A DNA stretch of 64,000 bases, from positions 682,001 to 746,000 of the forward strand of contig NC_089192.1 in NCBI RefSeq assembly GCF_947507565.1, written 5' to 3'. Below are positions 47,801-59,517 of the stretch, piece after piece. Both the position numbers and the translations under genes were made by a program. The notes under the pieces are model-generated. The model was not told the DNA's origin and made no database searches. It saw nothing but the letters and a program-made list of their open reading frames with translations. The DNA comes from Oscarella lobularis (lineage: Eukaryota; Porifera; Homoscleromorpha; Homosclerophorida; Oscarellidae). Each line of letters begins with the position of its first letter. The first letter of the stretch is position 1.

Positions 47801-50800
47801 TGTCAAAACGGCGCGACGTGCGACGAACGTCGGCGCGGTTTCTTCTGCGAATGTTTGAACGGTTTCGAGGGCGTCTTCTGCGAGATTAACATCGACGATT
47901 GCGCGTCGACGCCGTGCCGAAACGACGGCACGTGCGTGGACGGCGTCAATCGATTCGACTGCGATTGTCTCGAAGGATTCACGGGCACGCATTGCGAGAC
48001 GAATATCGACGAATGCGCGTCGATGCCGTGCGAGAATGACGGCACGTGTCGCGACGAAGTCGACGGCTATATGTGCGACTGCATCGCCGGTTTCACCGGC
48101 GTTAATTGCGAGACGAACATCGACGAATGCGCGTCGATGCCGTGCGAGAACGACGCCACGTGCGTCGACATGGTGAACGCGTACGAGTGTCGCTGTGCAC
48201 CCGGCTTCACCGGAACGCACTGCGAGACGAATATCGACGAATGCGCTTCGTCGCCGTGTCGAAACGATGGGACCTGTATCGACCAAGTGAACGGATTTCA
48301 ATGCGTCTGTCTTTTGCCGTTTCACACGGGACGAATCTGCGAGGCGGATATATCGCAATGTTTGTCAATGCCGTGTCAAAACGGCGCAACGTGCAACGAT
48401 CGTCGTCGCGGCTTCTTCTGCGAATGTTTGAACGGTTTCGAAGGCGATCGATGCCAGACGAATATCGACGAATGCGCTTCGTCGCCGTGCCAAAACGACG
48501 GCACTTGCAACGACGGCATTAACCGATTCGACTGCGACTGTGTCAAAGGATTTACGGGCGATCATTGCGAGACGAACATCGACGAGTGCGCGTCGATGCC
48601 GTGCCAAAACGACGGCACGTGCGTCGACGAAATCGATAGTTATATGTGCCAATGCGTCGCCGGTTTTACCGGCGTCAACTGCGAGACGAACATCGACGAA
48701 TGCGCGTCGACGCCGTGTCGGAACAACGGAACGTGCGACGACGGAATCAACGAACGAACGTGCCTCTGTCTGCCTGGATACACCGGAGAAGACTGCGAGA
48801 CGGACATCAACGAATGCGCGTCGAAACCGTGCCAAAACGGCGCTCTCTGCCTCGACTTTGTCAATCATTTTCGCTGTCGATGCGTGCCCGGCTGGACGGG
48901 GACGCTGTGCGAGTTCGAAGTGCGCGAATGTCTCTCCGATCCGTGTCGACACGGCGCCACGTGTCACGAGCCGGACATCAATAAATTCATCTGTACGTGC
49001 GCTCCCGGGTTCACCGGGGCCTTCTGCGAGACGGATATCGACGAGTGCGCGTCGATGCCGTGCTTCAACGGCGGCACGTGCATCGACGGAATCGACGGAT
49101 ACACGTGCGAATGCCTGGGCGGATTCGGCGGCGACAATTGCGAGATTCTAACTGACGCTTGTCGTCTTCTCAACGGCCCGTGTCTCAACGGCGGAACGTG
49201 TGTTAACATTCCAACGGCAGTCGGCGATTTCTCGTCGCTAGATCCCGCTCTTCCGCCCGTCACCGACGCGTATCGTTGCATGTGTCCCGAACTCTACCAG
49301 GGTCGCATTTGCGAGGAATTTATTCCGCTTCCGCCGCCGCCTGTCGTTCCGCCGCCGCCGCCCGATCAGGCGCTGCCGCCGCCGCCCGTCGTTCCACCGC
49401 CGCCACCCGTTCGAGTTCTTCCGCCACCACCCGTGATGATTCCTCCGCCGCCGGCGTCGGGTTGCGATCTAAGGCCGTGTCTCAACGGCGGCTCGTGCGT
49501 ATCTGTTAGTGGTGGGACGAATAATTTCTGCGTTTGTTCGCTCGGTTTCTTCGGTACCCGATGCGAAAATGGTAAGAGGGTCTCTCCTATTTCTAAAAGA
49601 GGCTAGACGCTTTGTTTCAGATGATCCCCCAATCAATGTTCCGTCGTTTGGCGGAAACGGCGTCAACTCGTTCATCGAATATCCGCCTTCAGTGGGACTA
49701 AGCTTCAGCTCGACACTGACGGTTTCCCTTAAGACGACGAGTTCAAACGGTCTGATTGCTCTCGTCACGAGCCTTCCCGACGCCAGCACAGAGTTCATCG
49801 CTATTCATCTCGTCGACGGCAAACCTAGTTTTAGGCTGAAAACTGGAGTTGGAGTTGTCACTGAGATTTCAGGACCAAACGAAATCAACGATGGAGAATT
49901 TCACGAATTGGCAATCAGGTTAGAAATCAGAGAAAGGCGCCTAGGTGCCTAAACCCCCTTAGACAGTCCTAACGATTTTTTTGCAGACCCAATGGAGGAG
50001 GAAATTTAAATTTTGAAGTCGACGGAAACGTTATTGGTCAAGGCCCGTTTCCTTCACCCATATCCCCCACTCGAATCTACCTTGGCGGCGTGCCGTCGCC
50101 GTCGCTCCTAACCAGCTTCGATCCCGTTTCGTCGCCCGTTGTCGGTTTCGCCGGCTGCATTCGCTCGTTCGGCCTCGACGGAAACGAACTCCGGATCGTC
50201 GACGACGCGAGCGCCGGCGCCAACGTCGCCGAGTGTCCGACGACGGACGCCTGCTCGCCGAATCCGTGCCAAAACGGCGGAACGTGTCGAAGCATCGGCT
50301 CGTCGTCGTTCGAGTGCAATTGCACGGACGGTTTTGAAGGAGCGCTCTGCGATCGAACGAAATGTTCCGACAATCCTTGCCAACACGGCGGCACCTGCGT
50401 CGTCGACAACGCCGTCACGATCGGATATCGATGCGTTTGTGCCGTTTTCTACGACGGTATGATGTGCGAGAAGACAAGTAAGAAACACAAAAAATCTGAC
50501 GTCCATAATTCTCGATGGTTATTTCTAGTCGCTTCTACGAACACGAGTTACGCCTATTTTGGCTCTTCGTTCAGCATCTGGTTCGTCGATTCGGACACCG
50601 TGAGAGCTCGTCTCGATCTCGACTTTGAGATAATACCGAATCGCCAATCAATAACCGCAACCGTCATATTATTCCTTCGACCGAACAGCGACTTTTTCGC
50701 CGTCGTACTTCGCGACGGAAGCGTCCAAGTCGTCGCCGACCTCGGCAGCGGCGTCGGAACGATTTCCCACCCGTTAAAACTTCCCGTCAACGTGGCAACC

Positions 50801-52971
50801 AAAGTGACGATTCGTCGTCTTAGACGCGACGTCGATCTCACCGTCGCCGGCGGCGGCACCGTATCGGGAACGATCCCGGGCGGATTCAACCTTCTCGACG
50901 TCGATAGCTCGTTCATCGTCGGCGCCGGCGCCGTTTCCGCGTCTCTCCGTTCCATCGCATCCATACCGGATTCCGGCTTCGAGGGTTGCATCGATAACGT
51001 TATTCTCAACGGGGCTATCGTCGATTCGGCGGATTTCGAAAACGGCTTCGACGTTCGCTTTTGCGAGTTCGATCCGTGCGCGACTAATGCGTGCGAGAAC
51101 GGTGGCACTTGCGCGGCGAGAGGCAACTCGGCCGCGTGCGCGTGTTCGCCGCTGTTCACTGGGCCCCAATGCGAATTTCCCAACAATCCGGTTCTCCCCT
51201 GCGATGGAGTCGATTGCGGAATGGGCGAGTGTCGCGTTGTGAACGGCATGAACGCCGTCTGCGTGTGTCCCGTCGGTAAAGGCGGCGACAGCTGCGGCGA
51301 CGACGTGACGTACGATAGAGCCATGTTCTCCGATTCGTCGGCGTCGTTCGTCGCTTTTCCGAGGCCCAGCGCTCTTCGCGTGACGACGACGATATCGTTT
51401 GTCGTCAAGCCGGACGCGTTGAACGGTCTCCTCGTCTACGTCGCCGGACCGACGCGAGATTTCGTCGCCGTCGGACTTTACGACGGATTTTTGGAATTCC
51501 GCTACAACTTGGGCAGCGGTACGGCCGTTCTTCGTTCCGCCAATCGACTGGAGTTGGGACGTTGGCACAGCGTGACGGCAACTCGAAACAGAAAAGAAGG
51601 TAGGAAACAATAAGATCAATACATTGGATTATAATTATTACTGATAATAGGTACCCTTACAATTGACGGCACCGAAGTGATGGGATCGTCGACGGGATCG
51701 TCGTCGCTTCTCGACGTCACGACGGAACTTTTTATAGGCGGTCACGACGACTATACTATGGTCAGAGAGGCGGGAAACGGTAAATAATTTCTAGAGGAAT
51801 ATTTTTCCTGTTGTAGATTTTGCCGGGTGCCGGATTGGCTTCTGGTCTCACCGGCTGCATATCGGCGATCTTTGTCAACGGCGTCGAATACGACGTCAAC
51901 GGTGCGTCGCGCGGTCGCGGCGTCGTCGAATGCGCCGCGCATCCGTGCGACGAGCTGAACTGTCTGAACGGCGGCACGTGCGCTGAAGTCGGCGCGAGCG
52001 GCGCCTTCGTCTGCGTCTGTCCGGCGACGTTTACCGGTGCCACGTGCGAGTCGACTGTGATGAATGCGTGCGATTTGGGAATGGATTCGTGCAGTTCTGC
52101 GAGCTTTTGCATTTTCGATTGGACGACGGGGAGGTTCCGGTGTCAGTGTCCGACGAGTGCGCTCACTCCGTTGAGCGGCGAAAATTGCACTCAAGGTTTA
52201 TTAGTTAATTAATGAGCACAGGTTTTTTTCTTATACTTAGCTTTTCTGCAGAGGAGCACTTTGTCGTCGCTCGCTACAAGGGCTACAGCTATTCGGCTTA
52301 CACTTTCTTCCAAGTGACTAGACGACGAACGGAGATCAGCTTTAATCTCTCGGTGGCCCAAAACAATGGTCTCATATTTTATGCCAAGGTTAGAGCAGAT
52401 GGATCGTTTAGGCCGTTGTCGAAAACTTATTTCTAGGGTAACGTTGATTTCTTTGCCCTTGGAATACGCAACGGTTTCCTCGAAGCCAGGTAATAAAATT
52501 AGAACTGGTTATTAGATAGCCTTCTTAGCTGTGTTTTAGGTATAACCTAGGAACTGGTTCTGCACTCGTTATTGTGCCAGTCAACATCGCCGTCTCCTCC
52601 GTCCCGACGTTTCACTCTGTTGTGGTATCGAGGTATTAATTCGAATTTCATTATTTTATTCTTTTTACGTTTTGCCTCTTCTAAAAAGAGTTGACCGCTC
52701 CGTCACGATTACGATTGACGGCATCAGAGTGATTGGGTCTCCATCGCCCGGAAGCGCGACCTCACTCAACGTCGGCCCAGAATTCTTTCTCGGCGGCATT
52801 CCCATCTCGTCGGCCGATCTCCGCGAGTACGAATCGGTTCTGGGCGGCGACTTTCAACAGGGTCTCGTCGGCTGCGTGGGCAATCTGAAGGTGAACGGGG
52901 TATCTGTCGACCTTCAGATGGACATTCGCCGGGGAGCTGACGTCGGAAGCTGCGACGATTTCTTCTTTTAG
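44879..52971 (+). CDS. Secreted EGF/laminin-G protein (EYS/perlecan-V-like layout)
   Basis: Ten exons, 2535 residues. Signal peptide (MTRNHLLPFLASSFLLLGIT), a roughly 150-residue N-terminal region without recognised domain, then about 34 EGF-like repeats in one 4.7-kb exon. Most are calcium-binding type (DIDECASSPC...) with the Asp/Asn hydroxylation site. A proline-rich hinge (PPPPVVPPPPP) and one more EGF follow. The C-terminal part is LamG-EGF-EGF-LamG-EGF-EGF-LamG-EGF-EGF-LamG, each LamG ending in a GC[IV] motif (GFAGCIRSFGLDG, GFEGCIDNVILNG, GLTGCISAIFVNG, GLVGCVGNLKVNG). No membrane segment is seen; it ends GSCDDFFF. The layout recalls Eyes shut and perlecan domain V/agrin; Notch and Crumbs are excluded by the missing membrane helix. 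Exons: 44879-49571, 49621-49918, 49987-50477, 50529-51599, 51651-51760, 51817-52195, 52252-52388, 52437-52489, 52540-52632, 52689-52971. Confidence 0.9.
46501..47418 (+). repeat. Recent 459-bp duplication of four EGF repeats
   Basis: The block from about 46501 recurs from about 46960 (shift 459 bp, 153 codons, four EGF repeats). Within it, two neighbouring repeats (EIDECASNPCLNGG.. and DIDECASSPCQNGGTCIDRL..) are nearly identical at DNA level, unlike other repeat pairs of the array. This is an in-frame duplication or gene conversion, boundaries approximate. Confidence 0.75.
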
Positions 52972-53239
52972 TCGCACGTTCGAAAAATTGAACTCTTGTT
53001 CTTCATTATGCATTCTGTTGTAGAGTAGCTGGGTTTCTGTTCCTTCTTGTCAATGTGTGTCGTCGAAGTCAGCAAGATGACGGTCAATGTGGTCTACACG
53101 CTGTTCCGGGTACTATTGTTGTGTAGCACAATGGGGGAAGGGAATGAGTAAGTGAGTAGCATACCGTATATGGGTTTCTTTTGTTTTACATACGTGAGAG
53201 CCTGGTCCGGGCTAACTCACAACGTATTCTGTATAGGCC

Positions 53240-54972
53240 ATGGCGACAGTTTTCGGGCTGATTTTATGCTCATTTCTCTTAGCGACGTACTGCGTTAGTC
53301 TTTCCTCAGAAACAACTCCTACTACTTCGTGCGACCGCTACGAGAAGTTGGATCTCAAAGCTATTGATGCTCGGCTTAGATTCGTCATCAAAAATCCGCT
53401 GCACGTTCTCAGTCAGTATCATTATTCTACTGACGAAGACACAAGCCAAGCTTGGGATAAATGTTCTGTATCGAATTTTGCTGAGGGGGTGAAGTTTTGG
53501 GTTCTTTTTACAGAAGCACCCGTAAAAATTGACGAGGTGGCTTTACTGTCACGTCGTAATTTTGGCGAAGGTGCCAAAGTTGTCGTGGGTTCTTTAGGTA
53601 GCGATGGAAAACCAGAAAATGAATGCAATTGTTTTAGTCGTGACGGTGGCTATTATCCTTCAATAGCCGGTAGAACTCCTACCTATTTTAACTGCAGTGC
53701 GAATGGCGCTGCGATTGACACTGAGCAATGCAACGAGACGGAGGTGATGGCCGAATTCGTTCGAGTCGAGAGACCCTCTTATGGAAGTTTGCAAATTTGT
53801 GAACTATCAGTGCGTTACAATGGTGAGAAGCTTTTTACCTACGTACGTTTATATAGCTGTTCGTTGTGTAGGTCGTAGAGTGGTCGAACCTAATGTCTTT
53901 CGTTTTTTTGACATGAAAGAATTAGCTCCCAATAGCAATTATCCTTTTGCTATTGATGGAGATTCTTCTTTAAATTTACAGAACTGCTCTCGAAGCAGTG
54001 AGATAACAGGCGGCGAGATATGGTTCAAAGTGGATTTACACGACACGTACGACGTCACCGAAGTTTGGCTGCAGGCTCCGAATCAGCAGCACTACAAAGT
54101 CTACGTCAGCAAATTATTTGACTTTGGAGATAAGCTCGAATGCAATCGCTCATTTCACATTTTCAAGTGTTCCATGCCTCAAGCCCGACATGTACTTGTT
54201 ACCTATGAACGTGCCTATAAAGAGTTAACTCTATATCAGATGGCTGTCTGTGAAATTGAGGTTTACTACAGGCCGTCGTCATCTGTTCCAAAATTTCATC
54301 GTTTTCGTAACTTACCGTGCGGATTTCCTCCGTATCTCTCTACTGTATCGATAGACAGCAAATGGGAAAATGCGGCGTACACGTGTGGCAACAAAACTTT
54401 CACAGCATCCTGCAAACCTAATGGAAAGTGGGACCGCATCCACCAAAAATGCAATACTAGTAACACTAAAAGTAAGTACAATCTGCTCAGCATTTTAATA
54501 TTTCCTCCTAAGATCCAGTTGGCAAGTGCCCGACTCTTTCTCATCCGAAACATGGCAGTGTCACATTACTGCCGAAGTCAGAACTTGGAGAGACAGTAGC
54601 AGCTGAAGCCGAATACTCCTGTGCATACTGCCACGAGCTAAACGGTGATAAACATAGAACCTGCTACAAGACAGACCTCAAATGGAAGGGAGAAGAGCCA
54701 GAATGCAAAGGCTGGTTTCCAACTAAACGTATGCACTGGAATCACTATAGTGTCCTTTGCACTTAGTTGTTGAATGCGATCCCAGTCCGCCAGCTATTCG
54801 AGGAGCAACCGTCCACGTTATATCAAACAAATGCGGCGGTGTTGCAGTTTACAAGTGCAAGGAAGGAAAACATGCATATAAATCTGAGAAGGACGTAATC
54901 AAAGTTTGTCGGGAAAATGGAGAGTGGGTCGACGCCAATCAACATCATTCGCTGAATTGCATCGGCAAATGA
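53240..54972 (+). CDS. Secreted discoidin-like plus sushi (CCP) protein
   Basis: Four exons (53240-53822, 53872-54471, 54513-54728, 54767-54972), 534 residues, exact frame. Signal peptide MATVFGLILCSFLLATYCVS. Two copies of a beta-sandwich module of the galactose-binding/F5-8C type follow. The first contains FWVLFTEAPVKIDEVALLSRRN and ends ICELSVRYNG. The second contains IWFKVDLHDTYDVTEVWLQA and ends AVCEIEVYYR. Three sushi/CCP modules follow, visible by the four-Cys pattern (CGFPPYL...CKPNGKWDRIHQKC; CPTLSHPKHGS...; CDPSPPAIRGA...NGEWVDAN). The domain pair resembles fucolectin-CCP molecules used in adhesion or pathogen recognition; no carbohydrate-binding residues are proved here. No membrane anchor is seen. 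Which family each module belongs to is less certain than the overall architecture. Confidence 0.8.
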
Positions 54973-55145
54973 AAAAAATTAAAGAGCAGACTTGACTGAC
55001 TTTATTGGCTAAATATTTGCTGATATCGTTTTTGTGCATCGAAATACATGTACAAATTCTATTGTCCATATACCTGCATCCGGGAATGTGTATTTGCCTG
55101 CACGTGCTCTTCCCTTTCGGTTTCTTCGATTTTCGCTGGCTTTAG

Positions 55146-58100
55146 ATGGACGCCGCAGGCGCGTTCACCGCGCCAAAGTCGAACGGAGTTCCCATAGATC
55201 ATCTAGAGTTCGCCTACATCAGCAAATGCACGAACGGCAACGAATTGGAGAAAATCGTCAAGCGATTACGGTAAACAACCGAACCGTAGCAACGCAAAAC
55301 GATCTCCACGGATCGTTACCGACGCGATTCGGTCGATTTTTGCCCGTAGATCCGGAGAAGATGGCCATTTTCCGGAACTTTTGGCATCAGCCGAAAAACA
55401 ACTGGCAAAATACAAGCCAAAAAGGTGTCCACGTAGCAGTTTGCTCTTCTCTTACAACACTGGTATCTATGCGACCTTTAGTACGGTACTGATGAAGTCG
55501 AAACGAGAGGTTAGGCAATCGGACTTGGATCCGGAGAAGCGAACAGAAATCGAAGACGAAATGAAGGTAAGTTAGTAATAGAGAACCCTTGAGATTCAAT
55601 AGTGTACGATACCTTAGAGATATTCCCTCTGTCAAAAATAGTTGTAGTTAATTAATAGTATTGGCTCTTTTATCGCAGTCGTGGGAACGTGAAATGAAAG
55701 AGACGGACGCGAGATTGAAGTCAAGGGGGCCCAGTGGTCAAAGGTTTCAACCGATCAGAAAGCCAGCACCTGTCGAGGTGGAGAGGAGTGGTGTAAGACA
55801 TAAGAGATCTCTGTTAATATAAGAGAGTGATTAGTGTATTGTAGAAAGAGAAGGGGGAGGAGGAGGAGGAGGAGGACAGGGCGCGTCGGATTAAGTCAAG
55901 CGATTATCGAGCTTGGGACAAGTGGGTTTCAGTCGAAGCAAAACCTTGCATTGGAGTATCTCTATATCTTATGCAGGGTCGACGTCATTGAAATGGAGAA
56001 GGAAATCGAGGAGATGGAAGAGAAAAAGAAAGCGAAGAAAAAATCGCAGGAAGAGACGACAGAAATACCAACAAAATTACCCATACCAACTGGTACCAAT
56101 AATCAATATAATTACCATTGATCATTACTCGCGTAGATCCGACTGAAAGACAGGTGATGGCACAGAGAGAAAAAGCCAAAGGAAACGACGTAACAAAAAC
56201 ATAGTCTTTAAATTAATCTAAATATTTATTATAACGTATCTCCAAGTCGTTTCGCGCTGGCAATTATTCCGAATCGATAACGTACTACACGCGAAGCATC
56301 GACTTGGATCCGTTGGCAGTGTCGTACAACAATCGCGCAATGGCTTATATTAAAACGAAGAAGTACGAGGAGGCGCTGAAGGACGTCGACGAAGTCCTAA
56401 AGATAGAACCAGACAATAGAAAAGGTATAAACCGATTGATTCAATATTGAGAATTGACTACGTTTCCTTGTCTTTAGCTCTTCATCGTCGAGCGCAGTGT
56501 TATCGATGGAAAGGACGCTACGACGAAGCGGAAGCGGATCTGGAAAGGGTTCTCGAAGCCGAGCCAAATCACACTCAAGTGACAGTAAGAGAAAAAATAT
56601 GTCTCTTCCTTAATTGAGAACATTGAGAAAACGAAATGCCAGGCTTTGCTGAAGGAAGTAAGAGCGAAAAAGACAACCGAAGTGAAACGAAAACGAGTCA
56701 ATATCGTGGAAGTAGACGATGACGATGAGGAAGAGGAGGAGGAGGAGAAAGAAGGCGTTGAGATTCCTCCTACTGAACCCAGTCCTCCTCCTCCAGCCCC
56801 TTCTCCTCCTGATGACTCTATTCCTCCTCCTGTACTTCCCTCTCCTTCTCCTCCTCCTCCTCCTGCTCCCGCGCCGTTGCCTGAGAGCGTCATTGCCCCC
56901 AAGAACAGAGGATACGAGATGTTCAGAAACGGAGACTATTCCAAAGCTCTAGACAACTATAACGAAGCAATCGAAGCACTCGAACCAAGTGAAGTCTACA
57001 CTCACATAATGATTTATACTTATTATTATTCATATTCGCATTAGCTCGCGGTGATTTCAAAGACGCCTACGCTTCGTTGCTCAACAATCGAGCGGCGTGT
57101 CACCATCGCTTAGGAGATTGTCGTTCGTGTATAAAAGACTGCGATGAAGGCCTCTCCTTCAATCCAAAGCACGCCAAGCTTTTTATGAGACGCGCTTTCG
57201 CCTATGAAGCCTTGGAAAAGTCAGTCGGAGTCGAAAACGAGAGGCCGAATTCAAAAAATGATTTTCTTTCTGTTTATTTTAGGTATGGTAGAGCCTATGT
57301 TGATTTTAAGGCCGCCGCGGAAATCGACTCGTCTCTTGCACCGGCTCGTCAAGCTTGCTCTAGGTGCGTCTACGAGTTGTCTATTTTTATTTGCTTGTTT
57401 GATATGTCTTGTGGCAAGGATGGGGGCTGTGTTGAGCGATAAGTATTCGAACTGGCGAGAACGTCTCAATGACATTCTCGATAAAGAAGACGGAAAAGAG
57501 AAGGGCGCTTCAGACGAGGACCAAAAGAAAGACACTCGTAGAGAAAAAGAAGAGAAAGGCGCTTCCAGTGAGAAAGAGGAGGAGGAAGGAGAAATGAAAG
57601 ACGGACCTAGAGACGAAGAGAAAGACGTTTCTAGTGAGGAGACGCCAAAGGAAAATGGATTGAACGAAGAGACGCCCATGGACACGCAGGAAGACGAGCC
57701 GGCAGCGGCGCCGCCACCGTCGCCTCCGGAAGAACCGGCGACGTATGAATCGATGAAAATAAAAGGAAACCAATTTGTAAGAGAGGTAAGAAAGAGGAGG
57801 CAATATTTTATGAGGGGGCCCCCCCTTTGGCTATGAGAATTCGCTTTTGACAGTCGAGATTTGACGAGGCGTTGGCCTGCTACAGCGAATGTATCCGACT
57901 TGATTCGAGTCAGCTGGCGCCGTATACAAATAGAGCTCTTTGCCACTTAAAACTCAAGAAGGTTAGAGTGAGATAGTTGCGTTTCACTCCACGAGTTATT
58001 CTGCGTGATTTGCTTTAGTTTGCTCTGGCTGTAGAGGATTGCGATAGCGCCTTGCGTTTGGACGAGAAAAACGTCAAGGCGTTGTTTAGAAGAGCTCAGG

Positions 58101-59517
58101 CCAATTCGAATCTTACCGAATATCGTTCTGCCCTTATGGATCTGACGGCGTTGCTGAAAATTGAACCAAACAATTCTTTAGCGCAAAAAGAAATGGAAAA
58201 GATAAAGGGGCTGTGGAGAATGGTATATAGGAGAGATGATGGCGGCTACAGTTTCAGCGACTTTTTTTGATTATTCAGGAATTGAAGGAAAGCCAGGAGA
58301 AATTCGCCAAACAGCAAGAGAAAGAAAACAAGGAAAAGAAGCCCGAGGAAAAGAAGTCCGAATCGTCTACAAAACCGATTCCAATTCCCCAGAAAAAACG
58401 CCAAGAGAAGAGTCCGCCGGCTCCCCCTAATAAAACCCCGGCGAAATCGAAAACACCGCCTAGACGACCCCCGTTGTCGTCAGCGCGACGTCGTCAGGCG
58501 AAAAAAGAACCAAAGAGAGTGCGAGTCGCTATAGAGGAGGGAAGCAGCAGCTCAGTCAGTCCGACACACGTATGCCCCACATACGTTTAATTAATCTATT
58601 GTCTAATTTTCAGGAGGAGGATCAAACCGCTAACCCTAAGGAAAGCGGTACTGCGGCTTCACCTAGTACTGAGACTGGCGCTGAGCCGGCAAAGAAGACC
58701 CCTACTGTCCCTACTGTCCCTACTCCACCAGCACCCTCTCCACCCCCCGCCTCTCCTCCTCCACCAGCACCCTCTCCACCCCCCGCTTCTCCTCCTCCAC
58801 GTCTTCCGGATGATGATGACGTCGTTGAGAAAAAGGTTGTGGTTGTTGAACCGGCTTCCGTACGAGCGTCTCTGTCTTATCCCGACTTCGTTCTCGAAAA
58901 AGTGACGTTACGCACGAATTAAACTTAAAATGTTTCTCTGGTTAAAATAGTGTACGTTTAGGGAACGCCGTATGAGTTCATCCAGGCTTGGCAATCGGTT
59001 CGAGCTCGTCCTGGTATAGAGATCGGCGCTCAGTACGCGAGTTTGCTGAAACAGGTCAAGCCTGAAAACCTTCCGTCTAGTAATAAAAATTAATAACTTT
59101 GACGAATTAGAAATAAGAGGTTTTTATTAGTAATCAGTAACAAACTCGAGGGAGAAATGCTCGCGAAAATTCTCGACGCTACAGCGAATTATCTAGTTCC
59201 CGAAGGCGAGACGAGACTGATAAACGACGTGAGAATTTCTATATACGATTTCTATCTATAGGAGAGTTGAGTCTCAGTCTCCAGTTATTGAATAACCTCG
59301 CTAAAGTGAAACGATTTGACTTCGTGTCCATGTTCTTAAACAGTAAAGACAAACAAAGTACGAAAACAAACATTATTAATTAAAAATTCAAAACTGAATC
59401 CACTCTCTTTTTTTTCAAGATTTGCACAAAGTTCTGAAAGGCTTGGAAAGCGAAAGCGACGTCGTCGTCGTCGCGAAAGCCGATCTCGAAAAACTGAAAA
59501 AATCGTACAAGGTTTGA
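55146..59517 (+). CDS. SPAG1: SPAG1, axonemal dynein assembly factor
   Basis: Multi-exon gene encoding an SPAG1 orthologue, a cytoplasmic TPR scaffold of R2TP that loads Hsp90/Hsp70 onto dynein arm components. N-terminal helical motif (VPIDHLEFAYISKC), then SGEDGHFPELLASAEKQL and SDYRAWDKW, all matching family landmarks. TPR block 1: AGNYSESITYYTRSIDLDP to VLEAEPNHTQ. Acidic and proline-rich linker (56640-56880). TPR block 2: GYEMFRNGDYSKALDNY to RRAFAYEALE. A long Glu/Lys linker, then TPR block 3: SMKIKGNQFV, RFDEALACYSEC to LLKIEPNN. After a low-complexity Lys/Pro region comes the RPAP3-type C-terminal domain (YEFIQAWQSVR to LEKLKKSYKV). Upstream TTTAG at the ATG looks like an acceptor, so a 5' UTR exon is possible. 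The stop touches the stop of the minus-strand gene. Presence implies motile cilia. Confidence 0.92.

Noticed and set aside
47141-48358. 405-codon antisense ORF within the EGF exon
   Set aside because: Shadow of the EGF codon pattern; the sense strand has clear EGF cysteines and splice-consistent continuation.
44879-52971. Notch or Crumbs identity for the EGF/LamG gene
   Set aside because: No LNR modules, no transmembrane segment and no cytoplasmic tail; the protein ends after the fourth LamG domain.
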